This document shows positions 15,978 to 22,334 of a DNA stretch of 64,000 bases, piece by piece. Origin of the DNA: Putridiphycobacter sp965230485 (GTDB lineage: Bacteria; Bacteroidota; Bacteroidia; Flavobacteriales_D; Crocinitomicaceae). Each line of letters opens with the position of its first letter. Within the stretch, counting starts at the first letter, position 1. A program made the translations under genes and the position numbers. The stretch is from the NCBI GenBank assembly GCA_965230485.1, contig CBDDLA010000001.1:310001-374000 (forward strand), given 5' to 3'. Below the pieces are notes generated by a model. It made no database searches. It had not been told where the DNA came from and worked only from the letters and a program-made list of their open reading frames with translations.

Positions 15978-16705
15978 GGTAATTCGTAATTGACCTTAAA
16001 AATTCTGATCATTCGATTCCAAAAATCAGGAAAATCGCCACTAACTGCTATCTTTTTCTTTGTCATTGGATGAACGAACTCAAGCGAATACGCGTGCAAA
16101 AATAAGTTAGAGATATTCAACTCATCAATAAACATATGATTATGATGCCGGTTACCGTACTTTGGATCCCCAATAATTGGATGACTAAATTTATTCATGT
16201 GTTTTCTTAATTGATGCATCCGACCAGTTTTAGGTTCAAGCTTAAGAAGCGTATACCGTGAAGTAGAATAGGGGAGCACTGGAATGCTTAGTTCAAAGGA
16301 ATGCAAAGCCGTATAATTTGTTTCTGCGGTTTTATAAACGGTATCTTCATCTGCCCGTATGGGGTAATCCAGCTGACCTGAACCAGATACAAATCCACGA
16401 ACAAGGGCAATATATGTTTTCTTAATCTTCTGCGCATTGAATAAGTCCTGGAATAGGGGGATGACAGATTTACGTTTAGCAAAAATGATTAACCCAGATG
16501 TCTTTCTATCTAATCGGTGAACAGGGTGTAAATCGGCACCCATAGGTTGTCTATTTAAAATCTGACAAAGGGAAGCCTCATCTAAATTTCTGGCATATTT
16601 AGAATGGTGGACAATTAAGTTGCTTGGCTTATTCACAATTTTAAGCCACTCATCTTCAAACACAATATTAATCTTCGGTTCCAAAGTATGCCGAAGATAA
16701 TTCAA
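15974..16705 (-). CDS. RluA-family pseudouridine synthase (TruC-like)
   Basis: Isomerises uridine to pseudouridine in RNA. HPVHRLDRKTSGLIIFAKRK is the RluA motif with the catalytic Asp (HRLDR-TSG), KTYIALVRGFVSG and LEPKTGRMHQLRKHMNKFSHPIIGDPKYGNRHHN are the second and third conserved blocks. The HPIIGDxKYGxRxHN ending and the short length without an S4 domain point to the TruC group (tRNA U65 in E. coli). The start appears to be TTG at 16705; no in-frame ATG precedes the conserved INIVFEDEWLKIVNKPS. It follows the 123-residue gene by 14 bases. Confidence 0.85.
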   Translation of the reverse strand: MNYLRHTLEPKINIVFEDEWLKIVNKPSNLIVHHSKYARNLDEASLCQILNRQPMGADLHPVHRLDRKTSGLIIFAKRKSVIPLFQDLFNAQKIKKTYIALVRGFVSGSGQLDYPIRADEDTVYKTAETNYTALHSFELSIPVLPYSTSRYTLLKLEPKTGRMHQLRKHMNKFSHPIIGDPKYGNRHHNHMFIDELNISNLFLHAYSLEFVHPMTKKKIAVSGDFPDFWNRMIRIFKVNYELP

Positions 16706-16719
16706 ATAATTGAACTTTG

Positions 16720-17091
16720 CTATTGCACAGAATCAAGCCAGGCTAGGGCGTCATCCTTTTTTCTAAAAACTTTCGTTTTTTGTGGATTATGTACTTCGTA
16801 TAAATTTTGATTAACAGCTAAACGAATCGATAAATTATCGGTTACAATCGCTTTAGCTCTGCTTCTTAACCCTTTGGGATTACATGACTCTACTTTGTTG
16901 TCGATAGAAGTGTGTTTACCAACTTCAATTAACGACTTTAATGGTCTGCCTTGAGCTAATTCTAAAAAGCAATTATAACTCGATTCAAAGTCATCTTTTG
17001 TAAGGACTGAATCGTCCTTATACTTAATGTAGAATAGATCGTCATTGACTAATTCTGCATAAAACTTTTGGTGGTGGGCCTTTAATAACAT
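16720..17091 (-). CDS. 123-residue STAS-like unknown, paralog 1
   Basis: A 123-residue cytoplasmic protein paralogous to the next gene upstream: same length and shared blocks ELAQGRPLKSLIEVG / EMAQGDPIKVLIEAG, AKAIVTDNLSIRLAVN / AEAIVTPSLAIRLVID, and a common C-terminus KVFRKKDDALAWLDS / RIFKTRALALEWLES. The alternating strand-helix pattern with a final DALAWL helix resembles SpoIIAA-like STAS domains, in which that helix ends many Bacteroidota proteins; this is an inference. An 18-bp palindrome lies just before the gene. Possibly a sensor or anti-sigma-antagonist-like protein. Confidence 0.65.
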   Translation of the reverse strand: MLLKAHHQKFYAELVNDDLFYIKYKDDSVLTKDDFESSYNCFLELAQGRPLKSLIEVGKHTSIDNKVESCNPKGLRSRAKAIVTDNLSIRLAVNQNLYEVHNPQKTKVFRKKDDALAWLDSVQ

Positions 17092-17107
17092 ACCTACAAG
17101 CTTAAAA

Positions 17108-17125
17108 TATTATGCAAACATAATA
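17108..17125. promoter_or_regulatory. Palindromic operator-like site upstream of paralog 1
   Basis: TATTATG, CAAA, CATAATA: 7-bp perfect arms, 16 bases before the ATG at 17091. A closely related palindrome sits at the same relative position of paralog 2 (17605-17626), so both are probably bound by one regulator. MarR-type repressors use similar TATGC-containing palindromes; the regulator is not in this window. Confidence 0.55.
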
Positions 17126-17221
17126 CTTTTATCTCGAGGGTTAAAACAATTTAACAAATAATAAGAAAATACTTCAGCGAAATACATGTTAAAAACAATG
17201 TAATGAAGTAGTTAATAAAAT

Positions 17222-17593
17222 CTATAACGATTCAAGCCATTCTAGCGCTAATGCCCTTGTTTTAAAAATACGAACCTGATGTTTATTTTTTCTAGAATAA
17301 ATATAATAATCAATCACTAAACGAATGGCTAAACTTGGGGTGACAATGGCTTCTGCTTTTGGCAAAACTTCTCCTTCTTTTATGCATTCATGCGCATTAA
17401 CGTCAAAATAAGAGTTTGGACCAGCTTCGATTAATACTTTGATGGGATCTCCTTGAGCCATTTCTAAATAAGCATCATAACCTGCTTTTATATCGTTAAC
17501 TTTTGAAGTGGTATTAGGTTTAAACTGTAGATTAAAAATACGATTGGGGGTAAGACTTGCTCTAAACGTAGTGTGATTGATTTCGTGTGCCAT
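17222..17593 (-). CDS. 123-residue STAS-like unknown, paralog 2
   Basis: Tandem duplicate of the preceding family member (see the 16720-17091 entry for the shared blocks). Conserved positions between the two are the AQG-P-K-LIE-G and AIV-SLAIRL segments and the terminal W-L-E-S; N-termini diverge (MAHEINHTTFRASLTPNR here). The two copies are separated by 130 bp rather than fused in an operon, and each has its own palindrome, so they may respond to a shared signal independently. Confidence 0.65.
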   Translation of the reverse strand: MAHEINHTTFRASLTPNRIFNLQFKPNTTSKVNDIKAGYDAYLEMAQGDPIKVLIEAGPNSYFDVNAHECIKEGEVLPKAEAIVTPSLAIRLVIDYYIYSRKNKHQVRIFKTRALALEWLESL

Positions 17594-17604
17594 AATATGT
17601 TAAA

Positions 17605-17626
17605 TTTACTATGCAAGCATAATAAA
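17605..17626. promoter_or_regulatory. Palindromic operator-like site upstream of paralog 2
   Basis: Centre TATGC-AA-GCATA; arms extend to 10 bp with a single mismatched pair. It lies 12 bases before the ATG at 17593, mirroring the site before paralog 1. A half-site, ATTATGCTTG, follows at about 17638-17647. Confidence 0.55.
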
Positions 17627-17787
17627 TTTTATATCACATTATGCTTGATTCTAATTAATTAATAAACAATAACTTATGGGTTAATTAAGTTTGTCATCTT
17701 GTCAAATTTAAGGATAAAAAATAAAAAAATTAAATTTCATGTAACTTTTTATACCATAATTACCTCTTACTATTAGAAACCCAAGTA

Positions 17788-18309
17788 ATGGCCTCAAAGC
17801 AAAATAAATTTTTAGCATTATATGAACCAATCCACGATCGGTTTGAGCGTTTTTGCAGGGCTAGGGTGTATGGCGACCTTGATTATAAAGACTTAATGAA
17901 TGAGACCCTGCTACTGGCTTATTCAAAATTTGATACCTTAAAATCTGAAAAGGCATTTTTGTCTTTTCTCTTTACAATATCTGTCCGTTATTTGGCTTCT
18001 AACGCCAGAAAAGAAAAGAAAACAATGGATACAGAAGGACTCGATATGAGTAATATTGTAGATAAGCAGGCGAATACCGAGCAATCGGCCAATGTTTACT
18101 TGCTTCATCAGGCGCTATCGTTATTGCCAGTAGAACAAAAGGAAGCAATCATTCTATTTGAAATTTCAGGATTTAGCATTAAGGATATTGTAGAGATACA
18201 AAATGCCAGTGAGTCAGCTGTAAAACAGCGATTGAAAAGAGGAAGAGAACGGTTAGCGGCCATTTTAACCTTTGAATCAGTTCACAAAAGAGGGGAGGTA
18301 GACCAATGA
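17788..18309 (+). CDS. ECF-type RNA polymerase sigma factor
   Basis: A 173-residue sigma-70 family factor. Region 2 is EPIHDRFERFCRARVYGDLDYKDLMNETLLLAYSKFDTLKSEKAFLSFLFTISVRYLASNARKEKK (core binding and -10 recognition); region 4 is LSLLPVEQKEAIILFEISGFSIKDIVEIQNASESAVKQRLKRGRERL (helix-turn-helix for -35). No region 1.1 or 3, so it is an ECF sigma. It is coupled by an ATGA overlap to the next gene, which starts at its stop and is the expected place for its antagonist. Confidence 0.9.
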   Translation: MASKQNKFLALYEPIHDRFERFCRARVYGDLDYKDLMNETLLLAYSKFDTLKSEKAFLSFLFTISVRYLASNARKEKKTMDTEGLDMSNIVDKQANTEQSANVYLLHQALSLLPVEQKEAIILFEISGFSIKDIVEIQNASESAVKQRLKRGRERLAAILTFESVHKRGEVDQ

Positions 18310-19478
18310 AAATGGAAGACATGAATAACCCATTATTAGATGATTTATTTGCAGAGGCAAGAGTAGAAGCGCCTCAGCATTCATATCAAGCAACCAAAAA
18401 GGCATTGTTGTCTGGTTTGGCAATTGGCGGTGCCGGTTTATTGACTGCCAAAATTATCACAAGTTCAATTTTAAAATCTAAATTTTTTATTATGAGTATT
18501 TCAGCTGTAACAATTTTATCGAGTGCCGTTTTAGTATATACTACAGCCTTAAAACCCAACGAAGCCGTTTCGGATCATGTTATGGATACACAAACTGAAT
18601 TAGTAGCCACCAATACACCAATGGGCAATGTATTACCCGAGGATTTGTTTGTTGAGGCAATCATTGCTGATTTTGAACCAGATGATTCAACCATTACCAT
18701 TGAACCAGATAGTTCAACGAATGTTGAGGAGGTGATTGAAGAGGCCACCAAACAATTGGAAATAAGTATGGAGAAAATTGAAGACATATTATCGGAAGTA
18801 GAGTCTCAACTTAAAAACATAGAAATTGAAGTAGAAAATGGTGAAATGATCAGATTAGAAGAATTTTTGGCTAATGTGGGGGAAGTAACTGAAGAAATGG
18901 GGCATGATTTAGAGGAACATATTGAACAAATAGTAGAGGACATTGAGCATATTCAAATTCAAAATAGAGAGGGAGAGATGGTTGATTTAGATGATTATAT
19001 TGAAGACATGGCAGATGAATCTGAATTGCGTGAAGATATTTTAGAAATGGTTGCTGACGTTGAAGAGGCAGTGGCCAATATTATTGAAGACGTCCATGTC
19101 AGACAGCATAATCATGTTCAAGCCATTGGAGTGCACGACAGCGAAGAACTTGAATTATTGACCCGTAAAGTATTTACAGTGACGGAGAAAACCACTGGAG
19201 AAGACATAGAGGCCTTCCATAAAACAGCCATAGCGGCAGGGATGGACATGAGATATGATTGTAAGGTCAATTCAAACAGAATTAAGAATTTAAATATCAG
19301 ATTAACGATTGATAACCAAAATGGCAGAAACCACACATCCGATTTACACATTTCTAATGTGAAACGTAATGAAAATTTTGCGCATAATATCATTTGGTAC
19401 GAGAATGAAGCTGGGCAGGCGGTAAGGTTTAACAAAAGAACTTCAACATGTAGAAGCCGAACGACGCATTGCAGATAG
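18306..19478 (+). CDS. Sigma-coupled membrane protein with acidic coiled coil (anti-sigma-like)
   Basis: A 390-residue protein whose ATGA start overlaps the sigma gene stop. Residues 1-30 (NNPLLDDLFAEARVEAPQHSYQ) resemble the cytosolic start of Bacteroidota anti-sigma-like proteins, followed by a membrane-proximal hydrophobic part (ALLSGLAIGGAGLL, then KFFIMSISAVTILSSAVLVY, about residues 40-80). The periplasmic part is very acidic and coiled-coil. The C-terminus (GEDIEAFHKTAIAAGMDM then NIRLTIDNQNG) matches a small domain frequent in BlaR1/M56-like sensor proteins of Bacteroidota. Probably regulates the sigma factor; no zinc-binding anti-sigma motif (HxxxCxxC) is present, so the mechanism is unclear. 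Confidence 0.6.
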   Translation: MKMEDMNNPLLDDLFAEARVEAPQHSYQATKKALLSGLAIGGAGLLTAKIITSSILKSKFFIMSISAVTILSSAVLVYTTALKPNEAVSDHVMDTQTELVATNTPMGNVLPEDLFVEAIIADFEPDDSTITIEPDSSTNVEEVIEEATKQLEISMEKIEDILSEVESQLKNIEIEVENGEMIRLEEFLANVGEVTEEMGHDLEEHIEQIVEDIEHIQIQNREGEMVDLDDYIEDMADESELREDILEMVADVEEAVANIIEDVHVRQHNHVQAIGVHDSEELELLTRKVFTVTEKTTGEDIEAFHKTAIAAGMDMRYDCKVNSNRIKNLNIRLTIDNQNGRNHTSDLHISNVKRNENFAHNIIWYENEAGQAVRFNKRTSTCRSRTTHCR

Positions 19479-19535
19479 GAGATATTAAAGAAATTACACC
19501 AATTTTCTAGTATTTGTTTTTTCATAGGTGTAATT

Positions 19536-19568
19536 AAACAGCCACTCCGTAAGCAGGGTGGCTGTTTT
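19536..19568 (+). terminator. Rho-independent terminator of the sigma operon
   Basis: AAACAGCCAC (from 19536) pairs with GTGGCTGTTTT (ending about 19567), 12-base loop, T-rich end. It closes the sigma/anti-sigma-like unit. Confidence 0.85.
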
Positions 19569-19615
19569 CTTTAAGCTCGCTAACAATGAATTGTCCATTA
19601 TGACGTTATCAGAGT

Positions 19616-19948
19616 ATGAGTGTCAATAAAGCGGTTTTGCAATGTTTAAGCATACTATGCATCATGCCATTTTTATGGGCGGTGATTAACTTTCTGACCG
19701 GTTACGAGTATGCTGACAGGGCTTATGGAGGCATTTATATGCTGTGGGGAGTTATTGGCTTTTTGATGAGTATGGCTTGTGTGTTTATGCTCATCAAAAT
19801 GAATAGGCAATCTGAAGAACCTGCCAATATGTGGCTTTATGTCATTATTCAGCTTTACCTGGCGGTAGCAGCTATTTTGACCATTATAGGCATAATACTA
19901 TTGATTGTCGTAATCATTTTTAGTTTTGGTTCTGATTTTGAATTATAA
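19616..19948 (+). CDS. Small three-helix membrane protein
   Basis: A 110-residue integral membrane protein with three hydrophobic segments (VLQCLSILCIMPFLWAVINFL, GVIGFLMSMACVFMLI, LYLAVAAILTIIGIILLIVVIIF). The helix pattern is similar to the next gene, but sequence similarity is weak. No known family recognised. It starts about 50 bases after the sigma-operon terminator and is followed 14 bases later by the second small membrane gene, so the two are probably one unit. Confidence 0.6.
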   Translation: MSVNKAVLQCLSILCIMPFLWAVINFLTGYEYADRAYGGIYMLWGVIGFLMSMACVFMLIKMNRQSEEPANMWLYVIIQLYLAVAAILTIIGIILLIVVIIFSFGSDFEL

Positions 19949-20004
19949 ATAGTTATGCAAACATGCAACCAAATCATAGAAATAAAAGTCAACCTAATAC
20001 AAGC

Positions 20005-20304
20005 ATGAAAAAAAGACTGACTTTGTTAAAATGGGGAAGTATCCTGGCATTATTTCCTTTATTGGTAATTGTGCTTAATTTACAACCAGAATTTGAAATA
20101 TTGCAATCGCAAGAATTTTTGAATTGGTTTAATTTGGCGAGTATTGGATTCGTCATCAGTTTTATGTGTTTTGGCTTTTATTTATATTATAAACCCAGCC
20201 AGGAATTATCCAAAAGTAAATCACGTAATACGGCGTTAATATTATACGTCATTTCTACACCAATTTTTATGTTGGTGTACATCTATGTGATGATTGTCTC
20301 ATAG
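20005..20304 (+). CDS. Small membrane protein
   Basis: Start MKKRLTLLKWGSILALFPLLVIVLN at 20005 fits a membrane protein with three segments (residues 10-26, 48-65 and 78-98 approximately). A longer frame begins at 19963 with a hydrophilic N-terminus (QPNHRNKSQPNTS); the later start is preferred because hydrophobicity begins right after it. The 19963 start sits inside a TTATGCAAACATG stretch resembling the 17.1/17.6 kb palindromes, but the symmetry is incomplete. Function unknown; pairs with the preceding membrane gene. Confidence 0.5.
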   Translation: MKKRLTLLKWGSILALFPLLVIVLNLQPEFEILQSQEFLNWFNLASIGFVISFMCFGFYLYYKPSQELSKSKSRNTALILYVISTPIFMLVYIYVMIVS

Positions 20305-20380
20305 TTTAATTCATTTATCTTTTTTATTGTCTATTGATTTATGGAGTAGATGGCTATCAACACTATTTAACATAATATAA

Positions 20381-20520
20381 ATTATAAGCCAAAATGGTTT
20401 GAATCTATAGTCAGGCCAAGAAACCTCATTTCGTCAATTATAATGTATATTATGTCTGCGCTTCATTCTCATTACGCTTGGCTTCGCTAAATAGCGCGCA
20501 AACCCAACGCTCATCTTTTT
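20381..20520. repeat. Dispersed repeat, copy A
   Basis: Non-coding stretch from ATTATAAGCCAAAATG to about CAACGCTCATCTTTTT. Shares long identical blocks with copy B at 53543-53690: TTCGTCAATTATAAT, ATATTATGTCTGCG, CTTGGCTTCGCTAAATAG and AAACCCAACGC, in the same order and spacing. It contains a CGCTA-AA-TAGCG hairpin. Copy A marks the left edge of the mobile/defence island and ends 12 bases before the transposon end. Confidence 0.75.
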
Positions 20521-20531
20521 AAATTGGTTAA

Positions 20532-20628
20532 TGTCGGTCACAAGTTAAATTTGAACTTTCACAAGTTAAAATAGTATTTTTAGGATTCTGTTATTATTTG
20601 TAAATTGTGTCGGTCACAAGTTAAAATT
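20532..20628. repeat. Transposon end with repeated binding motifs
   Basis: TGTCGGTCACAAGTTAAA occurs exactly at 20532-20549 and 20608-20625, with a third shorter ACAAGTTAAA at 20561-20570. Starting with TGT and bearing direct repeats of about 18 bp is the end structure of Mu/Tn7/Tn5053-type elements, whose DDE transposase binds such repeats. It lies outside the transposase operon at the side its transcription points to. The matching inverted end was not found in the window. Confidence 0.65.
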
Positions 20629-20694
20629 TCACTTTTTATATTATTCATAATTTTACAAAAAGTAAATTAATCGATACAATAACATTAAAAAAAT

Positions 20695-20913
20695 TCAGCT
20701 ATTAAAATACTTATCTGCTGATTTTTCTAACTCTTTACAAGTTTCAAGGTAATTTTCAACTGCTTCAACGAAAGCATTTTTAAGTTGTTCCATAGAATTA
20801 CCTTCATAAGTTACTAAATCACTGATACCAATAATTTTCCCATGCAAAATTTGATCTTCACCACTAAACTCGACAGAGCCAAAATAATTGTTATGTTTTA
20901 AAGAATTCTCCAC
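20695..20913 (-). CDS. HicB-like antitoxin domain, truncated
   Basis: A 72-residue product from a GTG start (20913). NYFGSVEFSGEDQILHGKIIG and ISDLVTYEG then FVEAVENYLETCKEL are the partial RNase-H-like fold of HicB antitoxins. Full HicB continues with a ribbon-helix-helix DNA-binding tail; here the frame stops right after ADKYFNS, so the DNA-binding domain is missing. No hicA toxin gene lies next to it. It sits between the transposon end and the recombinase gene, so it looks like a captured remnant, perhaps still able to fold. Confidence 0.6.
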   Translation of the reverse strand: MENSLKHNNYFGSVEFSGEDQILHGKIIGISDLVTYEGNSMEQLKNAFVEAVENYLETCKELEKSADKYFNS

Positions 20914-20932
20914 AAGTTAATTTTATTAAAAT

Positions 20933-21526
20933 TTACCACATTTTACTTGCAATATCCGCTTCCTCTTGTCCAATGGCATTTGCATAGATAGCAGTAGTTT
21001 TTATATCAGCATGCCCCATCCATTTTTGCAACATATTAATTGGGATCCCTTTTGTTATAGCATTTACCCCATATGCGTGTCTTAATCCTTTTGGTGATCG
21101 GTGTTTTCCCTCTGAAATGCCAGCATCTATCATTACTTTTCTGATGAGCTCAAAAGCGTGCTGTCTAGACCAGGACCACAATAGAATTTTAGAATCTTTC
21201 TCTTTTTTTTGTCTCTGGATTAAATTATGTCCGATTGTTAGAAGATCAATTAAGTGTGATGGTACTGGAACTGTTCTAAAAACATCTCCCCTGCGTTTTT
21301 TTAAACTATTAAAGACAATTCGATTTGATTCACGTTCAATACTTCTTGTTGTTAGTTGTAAAGCCTCAGAAATTCTGCACCCAGTATATAACATTGTTTC
21401 TGCGAGCGTTCTTAATTTGGGATTCTGCTCTTTGGCAGATTGTAAGAATAAATTCATCTCTGATGAATTCAAATACAACCGATTTCCATCCGTATCAAAA
21501 AGTCTCATTTCGCTCATATCTGACAA
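20933..21526 (-). CDS. Short tyrosine recombinase
   Basis: A 197-residue catalytic-domain-only tyrosine recombinase. Box 1 Arg is in TMLYTGCRISEALQL (about R51); the Lys region is NSLKKRRGD; box 2 is SPKGLRHAYGVNA, where the usual first His of HxxR is Lys; the second His and nucleophile are in KWMGHADIKTTAIYANAIG. The N-terminal core-binding domain is very short. This AKGLRH-type small recombinase group is common on mobile elements. Placed after the transposase-ATPase pair, it may resolve cointegrates, the job done by TniR in Tn5053. Confidence 0.85.
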   Translation of the reverse strand: MSDMSEMRLFDTDGNRLYLNSSEMNLFLQSAKEQNPKLRTLAETMLYTGCRISEALQLTTRSIERESNRIVFNSLKKRRGDVFRTVPVPSHLIDLLTIGHNLIQRQKKEKDSKILLWSWSRQHAFELIRKVMIDAGISEGKHRSPKGLRHAYGVNAITKGIPINMLQKWMGHADIKTTAIYANAIGQEEADIASKMW

Positions 21527-21653
21527 AACTAATGAAAGTTGTCAGATTTTTTAAACTAATACGTGAAAAAAGAGAACAGATCTAATTCTATTACTCAAAT
21601 TTACTTTACACTATTATTAATAGTGTAAAGTTTAGTTGAAATTCTTTTAGTTT

Positions 21654-22325
21654 TCATGGCAGATTTTCGATAATCAAATTAGTAATTTTCCGCCAATTCA
21701 ATTTTTTTTTATCAAGTTTCAAAATTTGCTGGTGTAGTTCGTTTCCTTTTTTTGTTTTGAGCAAATCATTCTCTTTAAAAAGAAGAGTGATTTCATGGTC
21801 TTGAGGCCGTATTAATTTGATAAAATAACTAAACCTATTTTCAAACTCTTCAACTCCTAGCACTCCACTACTCGACCATTTTGAAAGCATGTTTTCATAG
21901 TCTTTATGGCCCGATATAATTAATCCACAGTTATTTTGAGTTAAATTTCTTAACTCATGAAAATATGAAACTTTTTCTTTTTTGTATCTACTTGCCTCAT
22001 CTATGATAATCAGATTAGACCCAGATAGTTCTGTCAACTCTTGTCTCAGCTGTCTAATAATTTGCGAAGAACTTTCCATTCTTGTAATGTCTTGTTTCAT
22101 AACCTGATTCAGTATTTGAGCATACATTTCCTTTGGTGTCATTGATACACCAAGTTCAATTTTAAACACGCCTTCATTTTCGCTATTAAACTTATCGAGA
22201 GCAAACGATTTACCAGCTCCTGAATAATCAACAATACCAATCATTTTTTTATTGGTCATAGCATCAGCACATGCTTTAACGATTAGCTTTGTATTATATA
22301 ATTCTATTTCTTTTAATTTTATCAT
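21654..22325 (-). CDS. MuB/TnsC-like AAA transposition ATPase
   Basis: A 223-residue AAA+ ATPase. Walker A is DYSGAGKS (residues 33-40; the first position is Asp rather than Gly/Ala), Walker B is NLIIIDEAS, and a sensor-like LIISGH follows. Size and position immediately downstream of the DDE transposase (nine bases) match MuB/TniB/TnsC-type target-selection ATPases, which deliver the transposase to DNA and provide target immunity. IstB is an alternative, but the transposase is of the rve/Mu-like size. Confidence 0.8.
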   Translation of the reverse strand: MIKLKEIELYNTKLIVKACADAMTNKKMIGIVDYSGAGKSFALDKFNSENEGVFKIELGVSMTPKEMYAQILNQVMKQDITRMESSSQIIRQLRQELTELSGSNLIIIDEASRYKKEKVSYFHELRNLTQNNCGLIISGHKDYENMLSKWSSSGVLGVEEFENRFSYFIKLIRPQDHEITLLFKENDLLKTKKGNELHQQILKLDKKKLNWRKITNLIIENLP

Positions 22326-22334
22326 AATTGCCTC

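Noticed and set aside
18575..19525. Minus-strand Ser-rich frames inside the sigma-coupled membrane protein
   Set aside because: Reverse reading of Glu/Asp/Thr codons; no motif.
19953..19970. Third copy of the TATGCAA palindrome
   Set aside because: Half the symmetry is missing (TTATGCAAACATGC), and it lies within the longer alternative reading frame; not convincing as an operator.
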